Counted from the first letter of the stretch, positions 31,346 through 41,945 are shown. The stretch is 64,000 nt of DNA from Tretioscincus oriximinensis (GCA_022410635.1 JAJVDF010000220.1:1167564-1231563), one strand, 5' to 3'. The notes: generated by a model from the letters alone, not told the origin. Translations and numbers: made by a program.

Positions 31346-31639
31346 TCAGGCACGGATAGCTCAGTTGCTTAGGAATTCGTCTCTCGCCTGGGATATGGGG
31401 TTTCGAAGCCCTGTGTTGGAAGTGGGGAGGGGTGAGCACCTTCCACTGGCCTGTAGCTCTAGCCAACCCAGCTATTCGAAAGCATGAATTGCAAGAAATT
31501 GCAACTGAATGCAAGTAGATACATGGGAACTACCATAGCCTGGTGGGGAAGATAGAATGTCAGCCTTCGGGCAAAATATATCCTTGTAAGCCGCTTTGAG
31601 TCCCTTTGAAAGGTGAGAAAAGCGGGGTATAAGAACCAA
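31346..31639 (+). mobile_element. SINE-1 nested in L1
   Basis: Close to consensus: GGCACGGATAGCTCAGTTGC head, B box GGTTTCGAAGCCC, body, 3' hairpin (AAGCCGCTTTGAG / AAAGCGGGGTATAAG), then the gap begins exactly where the TTC tail is expected. Confidence 0.9.
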
Positions 31640-31839
31640 NNNNNNNNNNNNNNNNNNNNNNNNNNNNNNNNNNNNNNNNNNNNNNNNNNNNNNNNNNNNN
31701 NNNNNNNNNNNNNNNNNNNNNNNNNNNNNNNNNNNNNNNNNNNNNNNNNNNNNNNNNNNNNNNNNNNNNNNNNNNNNNNNNNNNNNNNNNNNNNNNNNNN
31801 NNNNNNNNNNNNNNNNNNNNNNNNNNNNNNNNNNNNNNN
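31640..31839. other. Assembly gap of 200 N
   Basis: A run of exactly 200 Ns starting at the SINE-1 tail, probably a fixed-size placeholder over an unresolved TTC microsatellite. Confidence 0.95.
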
Positions 31840-32789
31840 AATAAAATTATATAAGGCAATTTGTTGGAGCCAGAACCTTTGTCTTAGGTCTACCGACAAG
31901 TTTTGAATCTTCTCCCATGTCATGGGTCTGCTTTCGATAGTAATTAGATCCCATTATTTAGATCCCATAATTTTTTGTAGCCTAAGCGAATTAGTATGTC
32001 CAAATATTTAGCCATGTTTGTTTCCCCCTTAATCGAGGTCGCCTGTCTCCAATTGTTTGTCAAATATTTGCAATATTGTTTCCATACTTTATGAAGTGTA
32101 AAGAATGGGATCAGCCAGTACTTTGATATTCTTTTTTCCACTACCACAGGGAGTAGGGATACATTCTCCATAAGATTTAATTTCTGTTCAAAACTGGTTA
32201 CTTTCTTAGTATTATCGAATTCCATTTGTAATAATATATCTATCTGAAAATTGATGAAGTAAGATTTTAATGAGAGTAATCCCCATCCTGCTCCTTCTTT
32301 CCTTGACCATAAGGTCTGGTTTGGGATCCTGTTTCTCTTTTCATTCGGGATCCATCGCTTTATTTGGTTTTCCCATTCTCTAAACATGGAGGAGTCTGCA
32401 ATATAAGTTGGAAGGGCCTGGAATAGATATAGAAAGTTTGAGAAGACCATCATATTGGTTGCCCTGAGCTTAGAGGTAGTGGCCCACATTTTGTTTTTCC
32501 AGTTATTTAGTATCTTTGTTATTTTCTTGCATACCGGGTTATACTTGGCCGAATTTAATTTTTCCAGGTTTTTTTTTGCTACCCACGAGAAGCCTTTCTC
32601 TGTTTATGATCCCTAACAAGATTACCAGAATACCGTAAGACACTAGCAGAATACAATGCAGAATCACATACTGCACATGCTTAGCATTTATTCCCTGGTT
32701 AGTCATCTAGTTTGTTCCAAGTGGATTTAAAGCTTTTCTAATGTTTGTTTGCGAAAGGATGAGGGTATGTACGCATGGAGCTGAAATTG

Positions 32790-34270
32790 AGTTATTTTGG
32801 AACTTAATGCCATTGTGATTTTTAACATATCATTGAACAGAGGAATAGTAACAGTAACAGAGCATTTACATTGCTAATCACTTCACTATTCCCTGATAAT
32901 TCTGAAAAATAGTTGAACTTGACATAAATCTAACATGCATGGGTTGATTTTAAGCAATCCACTATTATTCCATGGAAACATTCCTGCAGGAAATGCAGAA
33001 GCTGTATTCTAGCCCTTCTTTGTCCTATTTATTTTATTTGTTTGTTTGGTTATTTATGTANAAAACAGTATTAGAATCATAGAATCATAGAGTCGGAAGG
33101 GACCTCCAGGGTCATCGGGTCCAACCCCCTGCTCAATGCAGGATTCATTAAACCATCCCAGACAGATGACTGTCCAGCCTCTGTTTGAAAACTTCCAGGG
33201 AAGGCGAACTCACCACCCCCTGTGGCAAACTGTTCCACTGATTTATCACCCTGACTGTTACAAAGTTTTTTTCTGATATCTAATCTAAATCTCCTCCCTT
33301 GCAATTTCATTCCATTGTTTCTAGTCCTTCCATGTGCCAAGGAGAACAAGTCTGATCTCTCTGCTCTATGACAGCCCTTCAAATATTTGTAGACAGCTAT
33401 CAGGTCTCCTCTCAGTCTTCTCTTTTGCAGACTAAACATCCCCAGATCCTTTAACCGTTCCTCATAGGACATGGTTTCCAGACTACTCACCATCCTTGTA
33501 ACTCTCTTTTATACTTGCTCTAGTTTATCAAGGTCCTTTTTAAATTGGGCCCCCCAGAACTGAACACAGTATTCCAAGTGTGGTCGTACCAAAGTACTGT
33601 AGAGAGGAATAATTACTTCATGTGAGCGAGATTCTATGCCCCTCTTGATACATCCCAGGATTGTGTTTGCCTTTTTCGCAGCTGCTTCACACTGTTGACT
33701 CATGTTTAATCTGTGATCTACCAAAACACCCAGGTCCTTCTCACTTGTGCTGCTGCTCAGACATATTCCTCCCATTCTATANGTGCTGTTTTCATTATTT
33801 TTGCCCAGATGTAGGATCTTGCATTTCTCTCTGTTAAATACCATTCTGTTAGTTTCCGCCCATTGTTCAAGTTTGCCTAGATCTTTTTGAATCCTATCTC
33901 TATCTTGTTTAGTATTAGCAACACCGCCTATTTTTGTGTCATCAGCAAATCTGATAAGTTTTCCTTCAATTCCTTCATCTAGATCATTTATAAATATGTT
34001 AAATAGCACTGGGCCTAGGACAGATCCTTGAGGTATATATTATATCATGTGACAAATTTTTAACTAATAATAGTAAGGGTGGCTCAGTAGCCAACCNTGT
34101 AAAATACAAAAAGGCTAAATACAGGAAGTTAAGAGCAGGAATGTTTCTGCCTGGTGAAGCGCAAAAGGCAGGAAACATACCCCATCCCCAACCAGCAAAT
34201 GGAAACTGTAATTGCTACTAGCAGCCATTCCCAAATGTAAGTGTGAAAAAGCCCTTGTTCTGTTATTAGT
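32790..34270 (+). repeat. M1 copy, split by CR1-B
   Basis: Left part: GAGGAATAGTAACAG, TTGCTAATCACTTCACTATT, ACATTCCTGCAGGAAATGC, GCTGTATTCTAGCCC. After the CR1: ATATCATGTGACAAATTTTT, AAAAAGGCTAAATACAGG, AGAGCAGGAATGTTTCTGC, GGCAGGAAACATACCCC and AAGTGTGAAAAAGCCC, the terminus. Confidence 0.65.
33073..34040 (-). mobile_element. CR1-B LINE, nearly intact ORF2 C-terminal half
   Basis: Minus strand from about 34036 to 33077 stays in one frame. It has LLFNIFINDLDEG, the RT catalytic box FADDTKIGG (near 33946-33920), [27 protein letters not shown] and LDKLEQV, then a single in-frame stop (33509-33511) where other copies have Gln, and continues to the natural end after PSDSMIL. It is 5'-truncated just before the 'PQGSVLGP' motif. 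The CR1-B UTR and ATGATTCT tail lie at 33073-33130. A single N at 33782. Low decay implies recent insertion into M1. Confidence 0.9.
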
Positions 34271-35050
34271 TCTTGCTATTTCTGTTTTGCTGTTTTTCCC
34301 TGCTCTCCTTAAGTGAAGCGGCTGGTAAAGAAAATTCTGTGTTGGCAGCATCAATGCACACACATGGCACATCTCCAAGGCCTTCCCTCTCCCCTGCCTC
34401 CAAAGTCCATTCATTCTCAAAACTTGCATGTTGCTCTGGTTAAGCATAAAGCACATGTTCATGTGCCAGCAACATCTGGCAGGCCTGCACTGAGGAAACA
34501 GNAGGGTGCCGATTCTGCGCCTGTACAGCCCATGGTTGAACCTCTTTCAGGAAAATGTGAGCACCGCTTTAGGCCAAGTTTCTACTACAATAACAAGACG
34601 GGAAGTTTCAATGAAATGCAATGCTCCTTTTTCTTCCTCCACATGGCTTCTTTTCTGTAGCGCTCCAGAAAAATGCAAGACTCAACAGCAAAGCTGTTAG
34701 GCAAGTCCAGCCAGCACTGGTGTTCAAATGACACATAACAGCTAATGCAACTGTTTGCTTTTAACAAGGCCAAACTGGTCCTGTTCCTAAGTACTTAACT
34801 ACAAGTTGGGTTGAAAAAAAAAATCAGCATTCAATGTGCTTTTACTCATTTACTCATCTCCATGCCTGTTTGCTTGTAGCCATTCCCACCCACATCCCAT
34901 TCAGATCTGATCTATGTCCTTTTATGCACCCAACAAGTATTCTGGTTTAAGGAGCTCAGTATTCCACAGTGTCTGCTTGGTACTAGTGTTAATCTAGGTC
35001 AGTACTACATCCCCGTACCAGTGCTGTCTGTTTTGGATTAAGCGGACATA
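34271..35050. other. Unassigned DNA
   Basis: No repeat recognised. A plus-strand open frame (34313-34660) starts beside a GTGAAGCGG string but lacks clear splice sites or motifs. Confidence 0.35.
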
Positions 35051-35051
35051 T

Positions 35052-35850
35052 ATGGGCCAGTGGTGGGAGGTAGGACAGTCATTTGTCTGGGATCAGGTCG
35101 GCAGGGTGCAGTGGAGCTTCCGCATCATCACCACCAATGCCCAGCGACACCCCTCCTGTTGTCCTGCCAAGAAGACGGTACAGGAAGTGGCAGCGGNACC
35201 AATAGAGGATCTCAAGCAGCTGTTTGTTGAGTGGGAGGGCAGCGTGAGAAGTGCTGACGATATGGAAGCCCCACCACACCAGGCTCAGGAGGAGGAGGAG
35301 GAGGAAGCACCTGCCCAGGCTGGTGCTCACACAACACAAGGACCAGAGGGCCCTCTTTAAAACTGTTGGGTAGAAAAGTGAAAACAGACAAAGGAAAGTA
35401 TTTTTTCACCCAGAGGGTCATCGGCCTGTGGAATTTACTTCCTGAAGAGGTAGTGGTAGCTAACAGCTTGGATAGNTTCAAGACAGGACTAGACCGGTTT
35501 ATGGACACTAAGGGTATAAATGGATACTAGGATGGATGTCTGGATGTTGCCTCTGGGATGGAGCAACAGGCAGGACTCCAGAAATACCATTTGCAGGGAG
35601 TCATGAACAGGTGCATATTTTGCTTTCCTCTGTTCGGACTGCCCAGGTGCATCTGGTGGGCCTCTGTGTGACACAGAATGCTGGACTTGATGGGCTGTGG
35701 CCTCATCCAGGATGGCTCTTCTTATGTTCTTATGTTCTTATGTTGAACAATGCTGGTGCTGGTCAGACACAGATCACCGCAGAGGAGAAGATGCGAGAGG
35801 CAGCAGTGTGCAAGCCTTTTAAATGCTGCAAAACTGAAGATACTTAACAT
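35052..35850 (+). pseudogene. Coding-like fragment split by CR1-A
   Basis: From 35052 a GC-richer frame reads WSFRIITTNAQRHPSCC, TVQEVAA, PIEDLKQLFVEWEGSVRS and an acidic run EEEEEEAPAQAGA. A CR1-A copy then interrupts it. On the far side the same frame resumes AGAGQTQITAEEKMREAAVC and stops at 35845. The 9-bp repeat GCTGGTGCT marks the junctions (35319-35327, 35752-35760). Frame continuity around the insertion suggests a once-coding piece, perhaps from a gene or the transposase-associated ORF of a DNA element. Not recognised. Confidence 0.35.
35328..35751 (+). mobile_element. CR1-A LINE 3' end
   Basis: Begins within ORF2 at HNTRTRGPSLK-equivalent DNA (ACACAACACAAGGACCAG), then KYFFTQRVIGLWNLLPEEV and the stop after GINGY-like codons. 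The UTR GATGGGCTGTGGCCTCATCC is followed by three TTATGTTC tail units ending near 35745. Flanked by GCTGGTGCT on both sides. Confidence 0.8.
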
Positions 35851-36399
35851 GGGGGCTCAGTCAACCTTCAATACTAACACGGATTCAGCCTTAGAGGGAG
35901 AGGCAATAGGATGCCTCTGAGTATAAAAATACTATTTTATGAAGCCTTCTATGTAAGTCAGATGAGTTCATGCATCTTTCCTACAGGTTTACACTTGTTC
36001 CTTTGATGAAAATCAGTGGTTACTCAAGGTATAAGGAGATTTCCCCCCTTTCCTCTTCTCTCTTTTCTCTTTTTTGCAAGTGTCCTCAGGGCATTCACAT
36101 GGTAAGCCTAAGATTTCTGAAACAGCAGGCCAGAACAAAATGAATTAGGCAAAGTTTTCTTTTTTTATCAACAGTTCAATTTGAGCCAACTCTTGCTAAA
36201 GGAGGATTACTCAAGCCTCAATTTTGAAGGCCAGAAACCTGCTGAATAAGAAAAAGAATACTTGAGCAAATATTATGAGGAGAAGCTAACTAGTCCAAAA
36301 TTACTTAATCAGTTTCTGTGGCTGAAGGATTTGCACCCTAGTCTCATAGGTTCTAGGCCATTAAATGTCCTCTATTTAATAGTTTTTAATAGAGTCCAT
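35851..36399. other. Unassigned DNA with splice-like sites
   Basis: TTTTTTTATCAACAG (about 36161-36175) precedes a 24-codon frame ending in a stop at 36249, and ATG|GTAAGCC occurs near 36104. Isolated signals; no exon is called. Confidence 0.35.
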
Positions 36400-36506
36400 T
36401 ACTATGCTAGGTATATATTCCAAATGGGACCTGCCATAGTCTACGTTGACATGCAGATGGTAGATCCCTATTTCTAGAATAAGGCTCAATGTGGAAAGGC
36501 CAGATA
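36400..36506. repeat. M2 copy, partial
   Basis: TATATTCCAAATGGGACCTG, CCATAGTCTACGTTGACATG, CAGATGGTAGATCCC and TAGAATAAGGCTCAATGTGG fit the M2 right arm and centre. Confidence 0.5.
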
Positions 36507-37354
36507 TTTCTGAGAGTCTAAACAAGTTGTTCGTCTCTATTTTCACTGAAGAAGGACCTATCTTTTCTAAGTACCAGTAAATCTGCCTTTGGTCAAATAA
36601 TGTCATACTGGTTTGATTCAATGAAAATCAAACAAAATATGGCTGAATCCAGACATCCTTTACTTATGCCATTACTTTTGGATATTCCAAAACAAAGCAC
36701 TTCCATGAGGGTTTAATTCTAGAATATCTATGCTTTATTCTGGAATATCCATGCCTTTTTTCAGAATATCCAAAAAGAGCAGAATAAGTAAGCAAAGAGA
36801 CTGTATCAAATTGAAGTCTTCCATTCTGATCAATGTGAAATATGAAGGAGAAGGACCAGAAAATAAATGTTAAGCTGGGCAAACTTGAGGGAAATAGAGA
36901 AAGCTCTACTGGTATTACTTTTAATCCATCATCTGTCTTGAAGAACTAGTCCAGTGTTCCAGGATTGTTTCAAATGATTTAAAAGTGTGTGCTGAAANAG
37001 TATCTTGGAGTCAGACATAACTCAGAAACACCTTATAACCACAAAGATAAAAATTGTGATTCCCTTTGGTTTAACAGATTTTCCCCCTTCTGTCTACCGT
37101 GAACAAAGAAAAATTGGGAGGAAAATTAAGCTCATTCTGTATACTAGCAGATGGTGAGTTGGTTTTTAGTTACGAAAACAAATTATTAGGCTAGATTTCA
37201 GCGGTCACACAGTTTCATAAATTCTAAAGCTGTTTCTGTATCTAGCCCATTAATTCCAAAATTAAAAGAGCCTAGTCATACTCCCTTCATGTATAAAAGG
37301 TAGACCCAAGCAGCGTCAGCATAAATAATAATGATTAACATATTTAAGGCAAGA
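36507..37354. other. Unassigned DNA
   Basis: Contains a short cluster of GGAATATCCA/TTCTAGAATATC inverted motifs around 36675-36775 that may be a small palindromic repeat. Nothing else recognised. Confidence 0.35.
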
Positions 37355-37880
37355 GATTCTAGCAGCACTTTAGAAACTAACTGTGAAAAAAGTTGGTAGC
37401 AGGAACTTTCATATATTAAACTTACTTTATTAGATTCATGAAGTAGGAACACGTGTGTGTCTGTGTGTAAATAGCAGTAGAAATGTAATGGGTGTGGTAA
37501 TGAAGTGTCAGTTTCATTAAGATTTANTGTGTGAATAGAGATGTAAACTTGTCAGAGTATGATAATGTAAAGTGATGTCAGCTGAGAACCAGAAATAAAA
37601 AGAGATTAATAATTTAAGGGAGCCCACATGAGGTTGNAGTGAACTGATGCTACTTTCCTTTCTTTTCTAGGTGATATTACATATGNACTGCGCCAGAAAA
37701 CTATTATCTATGTTTAGTCTTCTGTCAATGAACTGGAATTTGCGGTCGTATTCCAATTTCGCCTCTTCGTTTTCAAATCTTCCTTTGAAATTATTTCTAT
37801 TTGAGAACTGCTGTTCTGAAGTTCAAGATGGAATGTCCTAGGAGACTAAAATCTCTCCTCTTTCTTGGTTCTGAGTCAGT
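37355..37880. mobile_element. Old Penelope-like element (probable)
   Basis: Starts with a decayed P1-type arm (TCTAGCAGCACTTTAGAAAC, TGAAGTAGGAACACG). Next come GTAATGGGTGTGGTAATGAA, TTTCCTTTCTTTTCTAGGTG, TTTGAAATTATTTCTATTTG and AGAACTGCTGTTCTGAAG, a segment order I associate with reptile Penelope-like repeats. The assignment is from memory of the family and therefore tentative. Confidence 0.4.
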
Positions 37881-38069
37881 ATTACATTACTATAGTTTGC
37901 ACCTGTATTTACACAATACACCTTAATAACTATCATTACACCTCCTCCCATATGTACCTGCCTGCACCCTGGCTCTGTACAGTGAGAACACTATGTAAAT
38001 AAATGAACAGAATGAAACAAAAATCTTCTGATGTAGCTCTCCTGACAGTCCCACCTCCTTCACTCATCA

Positions 38070-38200
38070 AGGGGGTATAGATCCTTGAAGGCACCTTGTA
38101 TTTTAATTGTTTTATTTTAATCTATTTTTATCATTTTTTATTGCGATCCACCCTGAGAACTTTAGATATAGGGTTAAATATAAATGTAAATAAAAAAATG
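38070..38200 (+). repeat. L2 3' end fragment
   Basis: TTTTAATCTATTTTTATC, then the decayed hairpin GATCCACCCTGAGAACTTTAG and ATATAGGGTTAAATATAAATG with an (AAAT)n-like end. Confidence 0.5.
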
Positions 38201-38426
38201 AAAAATTGTATTGAACTTGACAATATAGGCACTTCACACATCTGATGTGAAGTAAGCCTAGTCTATGAAAGCTCATTCTAACAACATTTTTTCCTTGTTA
38301 ATCTTTTAATGCTGCTATCTTCTTTCTACCATCCACATTTAATAATCTTGCGAAATATGTCAATTTTATGTCAATATGTATTTATATTTATATCCCACCC
38401 TGTTCCTGGGGTCACAATAAAATATA

Positions 38427-38500
38427 CTGCTCAAAACAATTAAGGGAACACGTTAACATAACAGTGTAACACTAAGTGTTCCCTTAATTGTTTTGAGCAG
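38427..38500. mobile_element. 74-bp mariner-type MITE
   Basis: Perfect 25-bp terminal inverted repeats (CTGCTCAAAACAATTAAGGG plus AACAC) around a 24-bp centre, with TA at 38425-38426 and 38501-38502. One of the smallest possible mariner derivatives, almost pure TIR. Confidence 0.85.
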
Positions 38501-38504
38501 TATA

Positions 38505-38717
38505 CAGGGTGCTTCAAAAAAATGTATACACACTTTGAACTTCCATACGATGTACAGAATCAGTGGTGACCCGTACTCAGAATTGTATTGATGCTGCAGG
38601 TCACCAATTTGAACAGTATTAACATTTGTTATTTATTTAACTTTGTAGAACAGTAGAACAGTCAATAAATTTTCTATGGAAGTTCACAGTGTGTATACAT
38701 TTTTTTGAAGCACCCTG
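38505..38717. mobile_element. Mariner-type MITE, family Ma2
   Basis: Terminal inverted repeats of about 43 bp (CAGGGTGCTTCAAAAAAATG, TATACACACT, GAACTTCCATA) with one mismatch. TA duplications at 38503-38504 and 38718-38719. It lies directly beside the 74-bp MITE. A sister copy is at 57228-57450. Confidence 0.9.
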
Positions 38718-38759
38718 TATTTACAAAAACAACTAAACTCGGTAGAATAACTAGAGTTA

Positions 38760-38945
38760 ACAAGGCATCTAAACAGTATAATTGCCTGGTGTATCTCAAA
38801 GAGGAGAACATTCCATATATCCGTATGCCTTTGAGTACTGGAGGTGTTGGGACTATCAAGAGGGCTTCCCAAAGATCTTAGTGTGTGGGGAGCTGTGTAT
38901 AAGAGGAGATGTTTCTATAGACATCTGATTAACCACTACATATCT
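38760..38945 (-). repeat. Old L2 fragment
   Basis: Antisense L2: CATCTAAACAGTATAATTGC, GAGAACATTCCATATATCC, GGAGGTGTTGGGACTATC, GATCTTAGTGTGTGGGGAGC. It is the inverted counterpart of 41950-42235. Confidence 0.5.
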
Positions 38946-38974
38946 GCATCATCGCAGGCGTTGTCTCATCTCTA

Positions 38975-40085
38975 ACCTGTTTAATGCATCCTCACATTGC
39001 TTCAGCTAAACCTGATCCAGCTAATCCTGACTATACCAACTCCCTCGGTGGCAGAGAGGGTAGGAACCAGGGTGGATCTGATTTAAATCTAACTGATTTA
39101 AATCACGATTTAAATCACGATTTAAATCATGATTTAAATCACTAGTCAGTAAGGCTTGATTTAAATCAGTGATTTAAGTCAAAGTTTCTACCTAAACTAG
39201 TTCTTGCTATTTTAACATGCAAGTAGATGAAGATTTTTAGAATCACAAAGTTTCACTTTCATTTTCTTGTCTGCTTGCCCTTCCTTCTCCTCACACTTAG
39301 ATTCACATTCTTCTTGTGTTGTGCAGATCTATTCCACTCCAAACAATCAGAAACATATTGTCTAACTTCTTGGACTTGGCACTGAAGGGGCTGATTCTGT
39401 ATTCATAGGTTTGTAGAACAATAGGATGAAGGTCTTTCTCTCAACTCTGTTCATGTTGTAACATTTTTGCTGTGAAGAAGAGGCTGGGACCTCTGCGGAG
39501 TCAAATTCAGTTTTGAGAACGGCGTAAGTCAAGCGAGCGTCTGTGATAATATAGGAGAGAAACTGCCCACTAATCCTACAGAAACCTCTGGAAGAGCATG
39601 GCATGGTGAATGTGACACATATACAGCCTTTATTCTACTGAGTTAAACAACTCAGCTTTATCTCATGATGGAAGAACCTTTGGATGGTAAAATATTTTCC
39701 TCAAAAAGCAGTTTATTGAAAAAAACCCGATTTAAATAAAAAAAATCCAATTTAAATAAAAAAAATCTGATTTTTAAATTTTTTTTTAAAAAAACATTGA
39801 TTTTTATCCACCCTGGTAGGAACTCAGGTTAGGAGCTTCTCTGTGCTAGGCCCCAGACTATAGAATAGTCTCCCCCTCGAGGTGCATCAATTATCATCTC
39901 AGTGCACACTCAGAAAACACTTGAAGACACATCTCTTTGGCCTGGCCTTTGGCTGAAAAACTGCTGTCTCTTCCCCATTTTTTTTTAGATGTGGCTGTTT
40001 TTAACACGTTAATTGTGTTTTTATTGTTAACCGCCCTGAGACCTCCGGGTATATGGTAGTATAAAAATGTAAATAAATAAATAAT
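38975..40085 (+). mobile_element. L2 LINE 3' end, split by a hAT
   Basis: CCTGATCCAGCTAATCCTGA, CTCCCTCGGTGGCAGAGAG, then after the insertion CAGGTTAGGAGCTTCTCTG, AGACTATAGAATAGTCTCCC, CTTTGGCCTGGCCTTTGGC, the hairpin ACCGCCCTGAGACCTCCGGG and an (AAAT)n tail at 40070-40083. The hAT is younger. Confidence 0.65.
39068..39815. mobile_element. hAT-type element rich in GATTTAAATCA
   Basis: Ends CAGGGTGGAT and ATCCACCCTG. The perfect 8-bp duplication GTAGGAAC lies at 39060-39067 and 39816-39823. Subterminal DNA holds a series of GATTTAAATCA palindromes on the left and AATTTAAATAAAAAAAATC blocks on the right, likely transposase-binding or fold-back regions. The middle has a minus-strand frame (39604-39362) without recognised domains. 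748 bp in all. Confidence 0.85.
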
Positions 40086-40589
40086 CCCGATTTATTGAAA
40101 CAAATTGTGCCCGGTACTTCATAAAAGGCCTTAATGATTGCCTGTTTGATCATCTGCTGGTTTTCAAATAACAGCAATGATTCTCTGAAATTATTTTCAA
40201 GAAGAAATTCGTATATACCATTTTGCATGACTCCACTTACTCGAAGACACTTCAGTAATTCAGCATATAATCAGAAGTAGTACAGTTTCTGCCACTAACA
40301 GAAACTTACAGTATTGTGGTTTTATTCTTGTTATGTGCAAAAATTGCTTAGTCAGAGAAAATGTTGTTTGCTGTTCCATATTTAGAATAGGATATCAGTT
40401 AGTGGTTACACACACACTGGAGTACTTTGCACTTTGCACTTCAAAATACAAACAAATGCAATGTGGTTTGCGTATGTAATAGCATGGAGGAAATGCTGCC
40501 CACAAAGATCCATTTCCAGGCATAAACGTGTGACTGCGCACAACTTTGAGCTAAGCAGCAAGTACCCGCTACTGTAAATTTGAGGACTT
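40086..40589. other. Unassigned DNA
   Basis: No gene or repeat recognised. Confidence 0.4.
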
Positions 40590-40990
40590 TTTGCATTTTA
40601 ACTGGAGAATAGTCCAAATAATTAGCACTAAACGAGCATTTTCATTGATAGTTGATTCGCTATTCCTCGATCACTCCAAAAGCATTCCTAAACTTAACTT
40701 GTGGNAACTGTTTTTAAGCAATCTCAATCACTCCTGTACTGTTGAAACATCCCTGCAGAAAGTCCAAATCCTGTATTCCAAGCCTTCTGTATTCTGCATG
40801 TCAAATATGTTTTCTGCCAATCACAATATTGAGTGGGACAGCCAGGCATGTAGAATAAAAAAGGCTAGAAACTATAGCCTTCACATTTTGTGCTCTTGGG
40901 CTAGGAGAAATGATTTTCAACCTGGGAAAGTAGGAAAAGGTAGGAATTATTCCCCAGACAGTGGATAGTGGATAAGTGCCAAAAAATCAC
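40590..40990 (+). repeat. M1 copy
   Basis: TTTAACTGGAGAATAGTCC, TTCGCTATTCCTCGATCACTC, CAAAAGCATTCCTAAAC, CCAAGCCTTCTGTATTCTGC, GGCATGTAGAATAAAAAAGG, CTAGAAACTATAGCCTTCAC, GGGCTAGGAGAAATG, and a right end AAGTGCCAAAAAATCACC. Confidence 0.7.
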
Positions 40991-41192
40991 CATTGACTTG
41001 CTATTAAAACCTCTTCCAATCCAACACAGCAGATTCCTTGTAAAGAAACAGTACCTGAAAATCACAGATGTTCAGGCAATCATTAAGGCCATTTATGAAG
41101 TCCTGGGCATGATTTGTTTCAATAAATTGGGATTAGCTGGCTCCAGCTTAGCTGCAGCAATATGAAGGTACATTAAATAGGTTAGACCACAT

Positions 41193-41945
41193 TACATAAG
41201 AACATAAGAACATCAGAAGAGCCATACTGGATCAGGCCACAGCCCATCAAGTCCAGCATTCTGTGTCACACAGAGGCCCACCAGATGCACCTTGGCAGTC
41301 CGAACAGAGGAAAGCAAAATATGCTCCTGTTCATGACTCCCTGCAAATGGTATTTCAAGAGTCCTGCCTGTTGCTCCATCCCAGAGGCAACATCCAGACA
41401 TCCATCCTAGTATCCATTTATACCTTTGGTGTCCATAAACCTGTCTAGTCCTGTCTTGAAACTATCCAAGCTGTTAGCTACCGCTACCTCTTCAGGAAGT
41501 AAATTCCACAGGCCGATGACCCTCTGGGTGAAAAAATACTTTCCTTTGTCTGTTCTCACTTTTTTGCCCATTAGTTTCAAGGAGTGACCTCTGGTCCTTG
41601 TGTTGTGTGATAGAGAAAACATTTTTTCTCTATTCACCCTGTCGATCCCATGCATGATTTTGTACACTTCAATCAGATCACCCCTCAAACGTCTCCTTTC
41701 AAGGCTGAAGAGGCCCAGACGTTGCAGCCTTGCTTCGTAAGGGAGGTGCTCCAGGCCCTTGATCATTTTTGTTGCCCTTTTCTGCACCTTCTCCAGTTCC
41801 AAAATATCCCTCTTGAGATGTGGTGACCAGAATTGAACACAGGATTCCAAGTGTGGCCTCACCACAGATTTATAAAGAGGCAAAACAATATTTGCTGACT
41901 TGTTTTCGATTCCTTTCCTAATTATCCCCAACATGGAGTTTGCCT
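41193..41945 (-). mobile_element. CR1-A LINE 3' end with intact frame
   Basis: Minus-strand frame 41934-41407 (175 codons) encodes the CR1 ORF2 C-terminus without a stop: LPLYKSVVRPHLESCVQFW, VQKRATKMIKGLEHLPYEAR, YKIMHGIDRVNREKMFSLS, FKTGLDRFMDTKGING. The UTR follows, then the AACATAAGAACATAAG tail at 41193-41215. No decay, so a recent copy. Confidence 0.9.

Larger units (their letters stand above)
30545..32600 (-). mobile_element. L1 LINE ORF2 3' third, split by SINE-1 and a gap
   Basis: Minus strand, three open blocks. 32489-31944: ATNMMVFSNFLYLFQALP, WENQIKRWIPNEKRNRIP, WSRKEGAGWGLLSLKSY, the L1 post-RT region. 31353-30892: LLRDYWVNEILQISRIRDNW and CWHGCNIRGVYVHMWIEC, the C-x3-C-x7-H-x4-C motif. 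30956-30582: YAIYAAHLVVEKGWKNSVIW and the C-terminus. A SINE-1 at 31346 and a 200-base gap separate the first two blocks. Only frameshifts and one N break it. The 5' end is truncated near 32600. Confidence 0.85.

Noticed and set aside
40591..40968. 125-codon plus-strand frame
   Set aside because: Lies in an M1 copy and is not conserved in other copies.
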